Notes: generated by a model from the sequence alone, not told the origin. A DNA stretch of 64,000 bases from Loripinus fragilis (GCA_964019695.1 OZ026522.1:72323601-72387600), one strand, 5' to 3'; counted from the first letter of the stretch, positions 1 to 11,019 are shown. Numbers and translations are program-made.

Positions 1-333
1 AATATTGGGCTCTTTGTGGTGGCCTTTCAAACTGAGAGCAGTGGTCAAGTACTTGTCTTTTTCTATACACATAATGATAACAGTACGTGTCAATACAATC
101 TCGATGAGCTGTGATAAACCTTGATTGAAATAAACTCTAAAATCAGTTAACTTATCTTAGTATTTTTAAAATAAATAAAATGCCAAAAAACATAAATTCA
201 GTAATTTTCTTTAATATCTTCCTTTTGATATCATCAGCAGTTTACCGATGGTACATTATTATGGCGACTGAGTTGTACCAGAACACTGTGTCACAATGTG
301 CAAAAAATGAGAAATGTTCTAAATATCATTTAA

Positions 334-505
334 GAAATAGATCAGCTCCAGCAGTGAATTGTTGCGTAATAATTCACTGTTTGGAGGTCAGTTGTAAAGA
401 AGATCAAATCACGAGCGTGCAGCGCGAGTGATTTATCTTATTACAACTGACCGACAAACAGTGAATTATTACTCAACAATTTACGCACTGGAGCTGATCT
501 ATTTC
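334..505. repeat. Foldback (hairpin) element, 172 bp
   Basis: The left arm from GAAATAGATCAGCTCCAG and the right arm ending CTGGAGCTGATCTATTTC are imperfect reverse complements across almost the whole unit, meeting near 420. A single arm of the same family recurs at 52517-52605. Confidence 0.75.
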
Positions 506-918
506 GATTCTAACACATAATAAACGACGAAAACACATTCAAAGTCTTCAGCTTCTTCCAACTTTCCGCCATTGCACTGAAGAACTCCAGCCAATACTTA
601 GACTACGTCCCATACGTTCATGCGCAATTGAAACGTCTTTCAAGCGTAAAAACGACGTTACACCGTCTAACGCCATGAGTGACATCATTTTTCAGTGACG
701 TCAGCTATCACACACTTTAGCTGTGAATTATTGTCCGATATATCACAGTTTGTTACCGTTGGCCCTATAGGCGAGGTGTGTTAGAATCTCTAATATATCA
801 AGGACTTTAAAAGGTTTTCAAGAGCTTGAACTGCTTTTAAATTCCATTTGCAGGGGATTACATATATGTATTCTATCCCTGTGAATAGAGTTGTACATCA
901 TTTTTGTTTGGTTTGACT
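504..918. other. Non-coding, nothing recognised
   Basis: AT-rich sequence with stops in all frames at short intervals. No motif, repeat partner or exon was recognised. Confidence 0.5.
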
Positions 919-1112
919 CTTTATGTCCCAGTCAACCATTTTTCAGTCATGTCAGGACTGGTCTTCATGGGTTGAATCAATACTAAGCGGCGGATAAAGT
1001 GTCTCGCTCAAAGACACATCACAGTGACTCCGCCAGTGGATATACTCAAGCCAGCAACCCTTCAATCTCCAGACTAACGCTCTACCAACTGAGTGAGCCG
1101 CTGCTCTATGTA
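919..1112 (-). mobile_element. SINE copy (shared-body family), minus strand
   Basis: The reverse complement reads a tRNA-like head (CTCAGTTGGTAGAGCG) followed by the body motif TGTGTCTTTGAGCGAGACAC, an AACCCATGAAG segment and a tail ending TGACTGGGACATAAAG. The same body occurs at 5075, 36034, 39540, 59044 and 60750. It resembles V-domain SINEs reported from molluscs, an assignment made from memory. Confidence 0.7.
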
Positions 1113-1427
1113 TTTCAGTGTACCTCTTGACCAGCATGCTTTGAAAGGCTAGAGGTGCAGCCTCTAAGGCTAGGGGCTATAATAAATTATGTAATATATC
1201 AGTTTTTACGGAAAAGGGTAAAACATTTAACTGATTCTTATGATGTGCCCCACCTCGACCCCCCCACCCTCCTCGAACACACATCCGACTCATATTGGGT
1301 CCCAGAACTCACCTATTACAACTCTTAAAACCAGGCCAGAAGCAACTGTAATTTTGTATGAAAGCATTTAGCTACCACCCTGAGCTACCAGGTGTTCTTG
1401 TTCAAACCACTACCTTAAGGGAAAAAC

Positions 1428-1500
1428 CCACCTCAGGAGGAGCTTGATCCCACGACCCTCACTAATGAGTCGGTGCTCTAATCACTGAGCTTCTCAGATG
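1428..1500 (-). repeat. tRNA-like SINE head fragment
   Basis: The reverse complement contains an A-box-like AAGCTCAGTGATTAGAGC and a degenerate B box (GGGATCAAGC). It is too degenerate for a functional tRNA. Confidence 0.4.
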
Positions 1501-2061
1501 GTTCTGTTCAAACCATCCTTGGAACACTAGTCTGTACCTACAGACAATATAACTAGTGGAACTTACACATAATTAGAAAATTGGATCTAGCATGCTGTGT
1601 TTGCCATAAAGGTTGTGCCTTATTTCATATTAGGTTTTATACACACTTATTGAACCTGGAAGGAGGTTTCAAACCTCTTTGTAGGCAAAGAACCAGAAAT
1701 CTCTTTTCCTGGACCTGCTGATTACAACATGAAAAAATTGTATCTATTCTGATTATATATCTGCCCATGTCACAGACATGATATGAAACGCGTTTGTATC
1801 TTGTTACCTGACGCTTTACGTAGGCGAGGTTTTTCATGAAAATCAATACTTGTAAAATTAAAACGGGTTTATTGACATTATTCTTGGATTTTTAACATTT
1901 CTAAAATTGTCTAGCAGTTGAGTCGACAAACCTATTGATAAATGAACCATAGACGGGAAGTATAACGTTAAAATGACAGCAATTAGGCACGAAAATCTTA
2001 TTTTTTCGACCAATTTCTGTACATCGAAAATTTTGTTCTCCATTTTCCTAGATTGGTTCCC
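1501..2061. other. Non-coding, nothing recognised
   Basis: No coding frame with protein-like composition and no repeat partner seen. It ends at the target site of the element starting at 2071. Confidence 0.45.
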
Positions 2062-2070
2062 CACGTTGAT

Positions 2071-2679
2071 GGTCGGGTCTGAAAGCCCCTGCCGAGCCGA
2101 GCTGCCGAGTGCCGACCTACATAGTTTATTTTTTCAAATTCATCCTCGGTGAAGATTTTTCATAAATAATTTTTATTTAATATCATCACATGGACTGAAA
2201 TCGATAAGTGGAACAATAATAATAATAGTAAATAACAATAATTTTGTTTTTATTGCCATTTTATTGCTCGCAGGGGGTCTGAAAACGACAGCCAAGTGAA
2301 TCAAGGTTTCAGTTGATTTTTAATGTAAATTTGAGAGGTCCACAAGCGAGTTTGGCAAACATTCTGAAAATAAAAGATAATTGAAGAAAAAAGGTCAAAG
2401 CAATCTTACTTAAAAATGCATTAATTTCACGAAAATCGTCATTTTCCTAAAGGCCACATCCAGGTCTATTTATAGACATTTTGAATAACCTTAATGAAAT
2501 GGCGATTAAAATCAAATTATAACTGTTAACTATTATTATTAATGTTTCACTTATTGCTTTTAGTCTATGTGATGATTTTAGATAACATTTATTTTTGAAA
2601 AATCTCCACAGATGATGATATTGAAAAATAACTATGTGGGTCGGCAAGCTCGGCTCGGCAGGGGCTTTCAGACCCGACC
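2071..2679. mobile_element. Non-autonomous DNA element, 609 bp, long TIRs, 9-bp target duplication
   Basis: The ends GGTCGGGTCT and AGACCCGACC are exact inverse repeats, with about 32 bp near-perfect, and similarity continues inward for roughly 180-200 bp on each side. CACGTTGAT flanks both ends (2062-2070 and 2680-2688). A 9-bp duplication is the size made by Mutator-like transposases; no transposase is encoded. Confidence 0.85.
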
Positions 2680-2969
2680 CACGTTGATAAAGCTCCACTT
2701 CCGCTACGCATATTACGTTTGGTAACTAGTAATTTTTTACCAGTAGAGAATCCCACTCATCCGACTGCGCATGCTCCAGAAAGAGCATCTGTTTACATCC
2801 TGGGTCAATTTCGCACATCAAAATGAGAAATGAACATGTACTGAAAACTGAGAAGATTTGCCGCACTTTCTTTTCGATACGAAGCCTTTCAAATATTGCT
2901 GTTATTGGTAATTTCGATTTTAATAATTTTTTCAATGTACTTAGATTTTGATGTAATCAATTGTCGATA

Positions 2970-3046
2970 TCTGTCTAAATAGCGCAAGTGGTAGCGCTTT
3001 AGCTTAACGAGGTAAGGGTCTAGAGATCGAATCCCACACACCTGAT
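2970..3046 (+). repeat. tRNA-like sequence, SINE head relic
   Basis: TAGCGCAAGTGG matches an RNA polymerase III A box and GATCGAATCCC a B box, at tRNA-like spacing. Acceptor pairing is absent, so I call it a SINE relic rather than a tRNA gene. Confidence 0.4.
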
Positions 3047-3334
3047 TTTTTTTCTTCCGCATATGGTATTTTTTCAAGTAGAGAACCTGCGCATGCTCCA
3101 GAAAGAGCGTCGGTGTTGAAAAAGTTCATAAATAGGCCAGGTATTATATGAATCCAGTGTGAACCAAATTCAATTAAATTTTTTACTGTATAAAAGGCAC
3201 AGAAAGTGGACTGGGTGGGCCAGCTCATACTCACTTACTATCCAATGATGCAAACCATGTTTCAAGGTCACCAGTCTTGTGGTTCATGTAAAGAAGGTTT
3301 AAAGGGTATTCACTACCTAAAAATAGTATGTGAG

Positions 3335-3440
3335 CATGATCAGGAAATACCACAATCACAAACATCAGACAACCCCATGGCACTGCAAGGAAGAGACACA
3401 CAACCATCAAGAGACACCAGGAAGACAAACTAATACATCC
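3335..3440 (-). repeat. Repeat family A, partial copy
   Basis: The reverse complement matches the 3' part of the longer copies at 18.6 and 57.1 kb (TTTGTCTTCCTGGTGTCTC, then a CATGGGGTTG and TTTCCTGATCATGCTCAC end). Confidence 0.6.
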
Positions 3441-3640
3441 GTGGATCATCGTGGCTACAACATGGGATAGAAATGTATAGAACTCCCGTAAAACAAAAAT
3501 CTGCACCCTGCAGAGCGTGTCTGCATGGTCTGTGGAAAGAGCGCACAAGAGGTCCGAAGGATCGAATCCACAAAAAGATCAGACATCAACGCCAAAGCAT
3601 TGCTCGCGAAATATTGGGGCATTAATGTAGAGAGTGGCGT

Positions 3641-3874
3641 TAGGCTTAGATGAAATATATGTGTGGTTCCTGTTGCCTACCTACCCTAATTTTTTTAACC
3701 CTATATACCCTAAACAATAAAATGGTCTTTGGAGAAAAAATGGGCACTTTTTCAATTTCTGTCACTATTTTCTTTGTTAAATGTTATAACAAAATTTAAT
3801 AATTTCCCTACCTACCTACCCTGATTTTTTTTTGGCATGAAACAGGAACCACACATATGTTTCATTTAGGCCTT
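3641..3874. mobile_element. Short TIR element, about 234 bp
   Basis: The left end (GAAATATATGTGTGGTTCCT) is inverted at the right end (AGGAACCACACATATGTTTC). Two internal direct copies of CCTACCTACCCT occur. It precedes and slightly overlaps the 128-codon ORF. Confidence 0.6.
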
Positions 3875-4243
3875 ATGTGTAGAAACTGTTACTCGAAATT
3901 ACAGAACCTCGATCAAAGATGTAGACTTTTTTATGAGGGGTGCCAACGAAATGCAAGGATAGTGATGCGTGCTAATACTAAAAGAATGATGCGCTCCTCT
4001 CCTCTCTCTGGACCACAAAAGAGAATTAACTTCTCAAAAACACCAACAAAGACACGCAAAACACAACGCAAAACACAATTGTTTAAAGAGAGTGCCACCC
4101 CTGAAAATACCACACCCGAGGAAATTGGCCTTAAAGTGGATTTTGTTACTGGTAGGATGTGTTTCCAGGTTTTAAGTGACCCCCGTTTTTCTTTTTTAAA
4201 CAGCTTTAAAATGATCTTAGAAGAATGCACACCGCGTAACTAA
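3857..4243 (+). CDS. Unidentified 128-codon ORF, possible last exon or gene fragment
   Basis: The frame is open to TAA and has a protein-like composition: a Cys-containing start (LMCRNCYSKLQNLDQRCRLF), a basic linker (KTPTKTRKTQRKTQ), then an acidic stretch and a conventional C-terminus. The ATG itself lies inside the right end of a short TIR element (3641-3874), and a T-rich tract ending TTTAG occurs at 3869. The real segment could therefore be a 3' exon or a captured gene piece. No family recognised. Confidence 0.25.
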   Translation: MFHLGLMCRNCYSKLQNLDQRCRLFYEGCQRNARIVMRANTKRMMRSSPLSGPQKRINFSKTPTKTRKTQRKTQLFKESATPENTTPEEIGLKVDFVTGRMCFQVLSDPRFSFLNSFKMILEECTPRN

Positions 4244-5049
4244 AACCTATGGATCCCCGGAGCCCCCCCCCTTCCTAAAAATCACAAGTTATTGTGATAG
4301 CAATTAGCATTTGGATCCCCCCTTGGATGGACATCCCCTGAAAATGTTGGACCCCCTCTGGATCCTTGGGAAAGTATAGTTTTCTCTGCAATAAAACCAT
4401 TGCCCCCCCCCCCTCTGTAAAATAAGCTGAGGACTAAAAAACGTCTCAATCTGGACCCCCCCCCCCCCTGTCAAAAATTCCTGGATCCGCGCATGATATT
4501 ATACATGCTTTAAAGTCATATTACGGGGGTCGCGCACTTGCGTTCCTTTTTCGCCACGCTCCCTAACTGTGAATGATGACCATCCCGCCCCCTCCCCTAA
4601 AATATCCACAATTTTATCATAGATCCCATAAAATATTTATTCAATCTGAACCCCCTAAAATTATTGAAATTAAAAGTTAGACCCCCTCCTTAAAAAAGGT
4701 CCCAGTCCACATAGGCTACGAAATATCAGAGTAACCCCCATCCGATCGGAAATCCCCGACACAGGCATGCACGGACCCAGAAAGTGTTGTAAGAGGGAGT
4801 TCAATTTATCTTTAACAACTTTTTATGGTGAGAATCCAAATACCTTTCAAGGTGTATCATCATCGGCCAATTTCAATTGCGTTTCGCTAGCGGCCGAACT
4901 AATGGCCCAACATTGAATTCTGGCTTGCCTTTGAGATTTTCAAGTGGATCCAGACGAGTATTGCTAAATAAATCCTATAGTTTTGTGATTTTGCTGGGCC
5001 CGGAGCCCCGGCCCCCTCTGGATCCGCGCATGGATAGTTTTCCTCGTAA
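4244..5049. repeat. C-rich repeat debris with CTGGATCCGCGCATG motifs
   Basis: Several poly-C runs of 7-12 bases separate degenerate repeat pieces. CTGGATCCGCGCATG occurs at about 4481 and 5018, and recurs in the poly-G zone at 6.1-6.7 kb and at 49.6 and 59.9 kb. No coding capacity was recognised. Confidence 0.5.
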
Positions 5050-5059
5050 CCTGGCTTAT

Positions 5060-5229
5060 TTAATGAACATGAGACAGAGGGGCCGCGGGTTCGAGCCTCG
5101 CAGGCGTCACTGCGTTGTGTCCTTGAGCAAGACACATTAATCATAGCTTAGTACCGGTTCAACCCAGGAAGACCCGTCCCTACATAACTGAAAGATTGTT
5201 GATGGGACGTAAGAATCAAATCAAACAAA
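5060..5229 (+). mobile_element. SINE copy (shared-body family)
   Basis: A B-box-like GGGTTCGAGCCTC is followed by the body motif GTGTCCTTGAGCAAGACAC, AACCCAGGAAG and a GGGACGTAAGAATC tail. The tRNA-like head is degenerate. Confidence 0.7.
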
Positions 5230-5539
5230 TCTCCTTCGCAATGCTGGCCCAATGTCATGTGCTCCGGAAACATAAACTTCTTTTAACACCAAACACATTA
5301 TTCAGAATACAGGCACAGAGGATTTTGTAATAATATAGTGGTGTTTAATAATGAGAGAATGGTCGACATTGTTGCGTCGGTTCGATGTTGGTACAAGGTT
5401 GGTATGCGGCGACGCCCACATTTCCACCAACTACCAACGTGGGCCCAATGTATCTTTGCTATCTGTGTAGTGACCCCAAACACAAAATATGACGTCCGCT
5501 GATATTGTTCACGAATTCCAAGCATACTCGCACCTGGGT

Positions 5540-5775
5540 GAGAAAGGGGGGGGGGGGTACTCTGATATTTTCAAACATACGTAGGCCCGGACCATTTTTG
5601 GGGTTAACTTTTTGGTATTTTGTGATGACCCCAAAAGATATCCACAAAATCTTCATACCCCAAAAAATTTTCATTTTTCTGAAAACCCTCAAAGGTATTG
5701 AAATTCAAAATTTTGAACCCCAAAATGGTGCGAGCCTACGTATGAATGAAAATATTATAGTACCCCCCCCCCCCC
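5540..5775. repeat. Repeat with poly-G and poly-C ends, related to 23.93-24.11 kb
   Basis: Contains GGTACTCTGATATTTTC, ATACGTAGGCCCGGACC and CCCCAAAAGATATCC, echoed with changes in intron 2 of the transporter (23928-24120). It starts with a G run and ends with a C run near 5762-5775. Confidence 0.5.
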
Positions 5776-5920
5776 TCCACCCTCTCCTCGCAGATAGAAA
5801 CAGGGGCCGGGGGCGTCCAGACTCAAATAACAGAAAAAAACTCTGATAACGGTGTTTATTGTTGTTTTTTTTGCAACTATATTATATTTTTTTACGGTTC
5901 AAAAGGGTCGAAACATTTAT

Positions 5921-5921
<1 letters not shown>

Positions 5922-5956
<35 letters not shown>

Positions 5957-6049
5957 GCAACCTTTTTATTATTATTATTTTTTTTTGGGGGGGGGGGGTT
6001 GGGGGGGGGTACAAATCCTTATTTCTATAGAAACCTATATAACTTGTGA

Positions 6050-6093
<44 letters not shown>

Positions 6094-6660
6094 CCGGACC
6101 ACCTATCCCTCTCTGGATTCGCGCATGGGTAAGAAATAAGTAATTGCCCACTTCCCTGTCACGGATTGAGTTTTCTGAAAGTCTCAGAAGGTTTACCGGC
6201 CGGTAACATGTGTTTTTTTTTCGGGGATGGGGGGGGGGGGGGGGGGGCAAATGCTTATTTCCAACGAAACTTAAAAAACTTGTGGTTATTATTTATTTTT
6301 ATTTTTTTTTTTTTTTTTTGAGGGGGGGGGGGTGTCCGGACCACCTATCCCCCTCTGGATCCGCACATCGGTTAGAAATAAGCAATTGCCCACTTCCCCG
6401 TCACGGATTGAGTTTTTTAGGTGCAAACTGACAGTCTCATAAGTGTTTCCCCTGTGGACATTTGAAATTCCAGAAAATAGTTGTACCGGGCCGCGTTGCA
6501 TCTGACTAGATGCGGGATAACTGTATTTTTGTTTATTTTCGGGTTTTCGGGTGGCGGGGAATGCTTATTTCTATAGAAACCCATAGAACATGTGATTTTT
6601 AGGGGGATGGGGGGGGGGGGTCGGGTGCGGACCGCCTAACCTCCTCTGGATCCACGCATC
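5922..6660. repeat. Poly-G microsatellite/repeat cluster
   Basis: Holds uninterrupted G runs of 34 (5922-5955) and 37 (6056-6092) bases, with shorter runs near 5987, 6002, 6230, 6323 and 6609. After the runs a unit recurs three times: CCGGACC.CCTA followed by CTGGAT.C.CGCAT at about 6093, 6336 and 6624. Long runs may differ in true length because of sequencing or assembly slippage. Confidence 0.7.
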
Positions 6661-6777
6661 CAGTTGGGGATGCTTATTTCTATAGGAACCTATAGAACTT
6701 GTAATTTTTCAGTTGCCATATTCCTGATAATAGAACAAAATAAACTTTATAAAAAAATCCAATCCGCACGTACAATT

Positions 6778-6848
6778 GGGCCACTTTCGGCCCGCCAACG
6801 AACCGCCATCCGCATGTGACGGTTCGTCGGCGGGTCGATAGTGGCTCG
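6778..6848. repeat. Short palindromic element
   Basis: The arms GGGCCACTTTCGGCCCGCC and GGCGGGTCGATAGTGGCTC are near reverse complements around a GCCATCC-GC centre. A related palindrome occurs at 10195-10262. Confidence 0.6.
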
Positions 6849-7344
6849 TGATGGGATGCTAGCTGGGAGCAGTTGTTTAAAAATCGCAAATGCACTTTTT
6901 ATTCAATACCGCAGATGGACTCAAGACGTCCCAGGTATTTTCCAATACTATGTATTTTTCCATTACTACGTCAGTGTATATGCTATAAATAGACGCAATG
7001 GCGTTTAGTAGTTACCTGTCTTTATATGCTGACAAGCTATTAAAGGGAGAGAACCAGTCTACCATTTTCCTGTTTTTCTGGCGATAACTTCCAAGATATC
7101 CCGAACGAAAATATCTGTTGTTACAGATGTCGTGCAACTTCTATTGATGTGACCGGTCGTGTTTACATGGGGTTTACCTGTTGGATTTTTTTTGCTCCGG
7201 TATTCAGTTTTATTTACTGTTGAGTCCTTATCCTTGCTTTATCTCCTTGTTATATCTTGATTTATATATTTTAGGAGATGATGCATTGATAAGTTAGGGG
7301 TCTTTCATGCAAAACAAATATCTATGTGTCTTGATCCACATCTG
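6849..7344. other. Non-coding, nothing recognised
   Basis: AT-rich, no plausible exon and no clear repeat partner. Confidence 0.45.
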
Positions 7345-7650
7345 AATTAAGGGTGAGGTTGGCGCCGTTAAACCGGTTTAAGCCCTCCAGTAAAATATTT
7401 TACTGACCGTTCCAAGGCGGTACTTCTTTTGTGGATCTTTTATGTTTTTGTTCTGTCTTGTGTTTGCTATGTTTTGTGCACGTCTGTTTATATGTGCTTT
7501 GTGGTCACCTGCTGGGAAAGGGCTGACCTCTTGGCTCTCGTTTGTGGTGTCTTCTGTGAGTTTGTCACTTTCCCATTGGTATCCTGGGTCAGGTGTGGTA
7601 CTTGATTGTATCGATTCCTGATCATTGCACCATTACTTACTTTTCTTACT
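7345..7650 (+). repeat. Repeat family B, full copy
   Basis: Shares blocks with 41460, 52893 and (inverted) 61900: CCAAGGCGGTACTTCTTTTG, CACCTGCTGGGAAAGGGCTG, GTCACTTTCCCAT, TCCTGGGTCAGGTGTGG and TGTATCGATTCCTGATC. No ORF; probably a retroposed or DNA-mediated non-autonomous element. Confidence 0.7.
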
Positions 7651-7940
7651 GTAGATGTGTGTTTTTTTTAGTTCTCTTGCCTCTTAAATAATTGATTGGA
7701 CCACGGATTCACTATACGTCCCTGATTGGACCCACTTTAGGCCCTGAAGGTGGGACCCCTATACATGGGAGTAAAAATTCACTGAATAAGTGTCCCACTT
7801 TTCTAAGCTGCACGTACATAGCTCAGTTGGATTCAAGTTAAACATATTTTATCTATTTGATTCAAATTGACATGCAAGACATTTTCCTTACAATAGCAAT
7901 CTATAGGATTGGAATGAATCTTAGAGCTTATAGAGTTTCT

Positions 7941-8200
7941 TTCCCATAGCTCAGTTGGAAGAGCGCTCGCTTTCGGAGCGGGAGGTCGTGCCGGGTTCGA
8001 ATCCGGGTCGCACCATACCAAAGGTGTAAAAATGGTACCAGCAGCTCCCTTGCTGACGCTTGCATAAAAGGGGTCGTGCTAGGAAGATAGAGTAAGGCAG
8101 GTAAGTATCTGTTAAAAGATATTGATATGTCGCAATAATAGCTCTACAGCGCTGATGTTGCCTGTTTCAAATAAGCGACGTTAAATATAGCTTCTTTATC
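7941..8200 (+). mobile_element. SINE with tRNA-Arg-like head (second SINE family)
   Basis: TAGCTCAGTTGG (A box), an anticodon arm with loop TTTCGGA and GGGTTCGAATCC (B box) are present, but the 5' acceptor strand (TTTCCCA) does not pair with the 3' strand. A SINE body follows, with a tail near AAGCGACGTTAAATATAG. The body differs from the shared-body family. Confidence 0.65.
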
Positions 8201-9040
8201 TTTATCATTTACAAGTATACCTAGAACCTACAAAGCCACTAAAATGTTGCTGCTACTGCTGCTGTTGCTGCTGTCCTTTTTAATATTGCTGCAAATAAAT
8301 TCCCGCCTAAAAAGTATACTTTGATATAATCTTGTTTTCCGTTTTAATATGTTGACCAGGTATTTTCTTGAAATGATGAGTTCCACCCAGCAACTGTATG
8401 TATATAGCAAAAAGTGAACCGAGTTAGGTCCAGGGTTCGCTCATCTTTTCCAGCAGGCAGTAGACACAGTTAAATACCAAAGGAATATCTGCCTAATTTT
8501 CAAGAAAAATGACAGGACACTTGTATGCAATTACTGTTCAGTTTCCTTGATTTGAGTACCTTGTATGATAATTGAAGATATTGTGAACATACCATGGCTC
8601 ATCCAGATGGAATAAAATTTCTTTCACTTTCAGAAAAAATGCGTAGTTGTTGAACTCAGTTTACTACGGTTATATAAATGATCGGACTAAAATTTTGAAC
8701 AATAAGTACAGACCTTGAATTTTGAGAAGACCTTAAATTCGTTGGGTCACGGTATTTTTCATTTTTATTCAAATTTAAATATAACATTCTGTAAACAAAC
8801 AGTGGAGAACCTGATCAGACGCCGCGTGCTGTTGCGTTTGATCTGGACTGCACTGTTTGCCTTTGTCCCACAAAAAGGACGCTATAGGCTTATATGGCTT
8901 AAATGTAAACTGTTCAGCTATACTTCTTTTCTCAGCAGAATTTTGAAATTTGTCGCAGTCTGTAGCACCGACACTGGCTGTTTGACCAAAGTGGAGATTG
9001 AATCCATATTATTATTGTGATTTTTGTGTGGGCTGATCCC
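8201..9040. other. Non-coding, nothing recognised
   Basis: Contains a short CTG/CTGCTG-rich stretch at about 8250-8275. Otherwise AT-rich with no supported exon. Confidence 0.45.
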
Positions 9041-9048
9041 ACGAACAA

Positions 9049-9236
9049 GTGGCGGATTCAGAGGGGGTTCAGGGGGTTTGCTCGACCCCCCCCCCACCCG
9101 CCACCCCCACGGTGAGACCAAATTATTTCATTTTCATGGGATATTTAAGCATAATGAGATAAAATCAACAAAGCGAACCCCCACACCTATATGCATATGA
9201 ACCCCCTTTACAGAAATCCTGGATCCGCCCTCTGTG
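9049..9236. repeat. C-rich element with inverted GGATTCAG / GGATCC ends
   Basis: Begins GTGGCGGATTCAGAGGG and ends TCCTGGATCCGCCCTCTG, which are approximate reverse complements. This resembles the element at 59664-59879. Confidence 0.5.
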
Positions 9237-9339
9237 AAATTCCCGTATTTCAGCATTCTGGTTTTTGGTGATGTCTCGGTAGAGTAGTGACGTTCTATTG
9301 CTATGTCGTGGTTCTAACCTCCGTAGTGTAAGAGTTCAG

Positions 9340-10185
9340 CTATAGGTGGAAGTTACGTTGAAATGGACAGACTCTCCTGTGGTTCAAGTAACGGCGATAA
9401 TCGGAGTGAAGTCAGTTTTGGCCCAAATTTCGTCGGATGTTCCACAGGGCACCGTTCTTTTTTCGTTTGCTGTTGAACTCTCAATGTATATTGAGTCCGA
9501 AATAAGGCTTTTTCCGACGAGTGTGTCTGCTCTGAATCGTGGAATTAAAGTAAAGGAAGACACGGGGTGAAACACCAGAATGACATTGACCGACTAGGGT
9601 GCTGGGCTAGGAGATGGGGCATGAGATTCCAACCCCTCTAATGCAATACCTGGGAGTAACAATGACAGAGAATTTGATTCCTGATATTTGCATTTTCTTC
9701 CTTATTATGGAATACACATGTAAGCAATATTTGTACAAAGGCTAACAGAACCTTTGGTTTCCTCAGCCTATCTCAAAGATGTAAAGTAGGCAGATTACAA
9801 AGGACTGGTACGCCCTGTCCTGGAGTATTAAAGTTCCTTTTGAGATCCACAAGGTGCCGGTTTTGTTGAGGAGGAAATAAAAAGCGTCCAAAGGCGCGCT
9901 GTCAGCAATGTAACAGAGAACTGCATCTATGAAACTGGGAGTATGACTGGCATTCTCTGCCAATTAAAATGAGAATACCTCAAGAAAAGGAGGAAGGACA
10001 CTATATAAACTCACCCAATTATACAAAGGACTATAAGTTAAAGCCAGTTTACCAACAGATAGCCTTGACCCCTTAAGCCGGATTGGAACTCCTACAGCTG
10101 GTACAGATATTGACAAAGGCAGTTTCTTTCCACATACTGATAGGGATTGGAACACTCTTTCATTATCTGTAATTCCTAGCTAGCA
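9340..10185 (+). pseudogene. LINE reverse transcriptase relic (CR1/jockey-like)
   Basis: Translated pieces in order match the C-terminal half of a non-LTR ORF2: SDVPQGTVL, YIESEIRLF, a degenerate DRLGCWARRWGMRF block, KANRTFGFL, SVQRRA, YETGSMTGIL.QLK and a final RDWNTLS-like end. They are spread over several frames with many stops, and the YxDD block is lost, so it is inactive. Family placement is from memory of the motif order. Confidence 0.7.
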
Positions 10186-10194
10186 TCCGATCTC

Positions 10195-10262
10195 GAGCCA
10201 CTATCGACCCGCCAGTGAAACACCATCCGGATAGCGTTTCATTGGCGAGCCGATAGTAGCCA
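10195..10262. repeat. Short palindromic element
   Basis: The arms GAGCCACTATCGACCCGCC and GGCGAGCCGATAGTAGC pair around a CATCCGGAT centre. It is a relative of 6778-6848. Confidence 0.6.
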
Positions 10263-10461
10263 GATATACGTGCTTACTGGGTTTCTTCTGCTGAAATTAC
10301 GGATGCTTGTGTTGCTAAGTTTACTTCTCTGGTGAGAGCTAGTGACTAATTTTCCAAACTGCAGATCCTGGTGAATAATTGTCAGTTTTGGCGTTTCATC
10401 AGTAAACAACATTGATCATCCTCTTAATCTTGAATATATACAGGTCCATTAAAAAATTATT

Positions 10462-10905
10462 TCACTACGCAATATTTATAAAATCTGCAATTCTCCTTTG
10501 CATTGAATTGTAAAGTGCTTTCAGGACGTTTGGTGCTACACTATACCACGCTTCACATACTCGCTTCCACATCTCTTCCTTTTTACACGACATTTGGTTA
10601 CCAATCTCTTTCTTCATTATATTCCAAACGTTTTCTATGGGATTCATGTCTGGCGAATTACATGGTCATTCCAGAATTGGTATTCCTTTACATTCTAGGA
10701 ATGTTCTAGTACTTTCAGAGGTATGGCATGGCGCGATATCATGCATAATGATATATCCCTTCTGTAGGAACACAACGCGTTCACAATTCATTTCAATATC
10801 ATGAATAATATCATTATGGTATTTTGCACTATCCATGTTACCATAAACTTTTCTCTGAAAAGACAGGCCTCTGCTGCTAATGGTTCCCCAGACTTGCAGA
10901 CTTAC
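10462..10905 (-). pseudogene. Tc1/mariner transposase C-terminal fragment
   Basis: Reads VWGTISSRGLSFQRKVYGN, MHDIAPCHTS (second catalytic Asp) and NSPDMNPIENVWNIMKKE (third acidic region), then ends at a stop 20 bp from the TIR. A TGA replaces the usual Trp before PCNSPD, and the N-terminal DNA-binding part is absent. Confidence 0.8.
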
Positions 10906-11019
10906 TGGCGATTTTACAGTAGTCTAAATACACTTAGCATGATATTTCTCATTCTGTTTGCGCCAAACACACACTGGCGTCGATTGTTATGACTGTGAAA
11001 TACAGACAACTGTGAATAT

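Noticed and set aside
180..431. 83-codon ORF with a hydrophobic, signal-like N-terminus
   Set aside because: The second half runs into the foldback element at 334-505, there is no splice support, and the composition is what AT-rich DNA gives by chance.
5505..6431. Gly-rich and Pro-rich ORFs
   Set aside because: They are translations of poly-G and poly-C tracts.
7947..8015. Apparent tRNA-Arg gene
   Set aside because: A and B boxes and two stems are fine, but the acceptor stem does not pair and a SINE body follows.
9346..9570. Short ORF as an independent gene
   Set aside because: SDVPQGTVL and following pieces show it is part of a decayed LINE.
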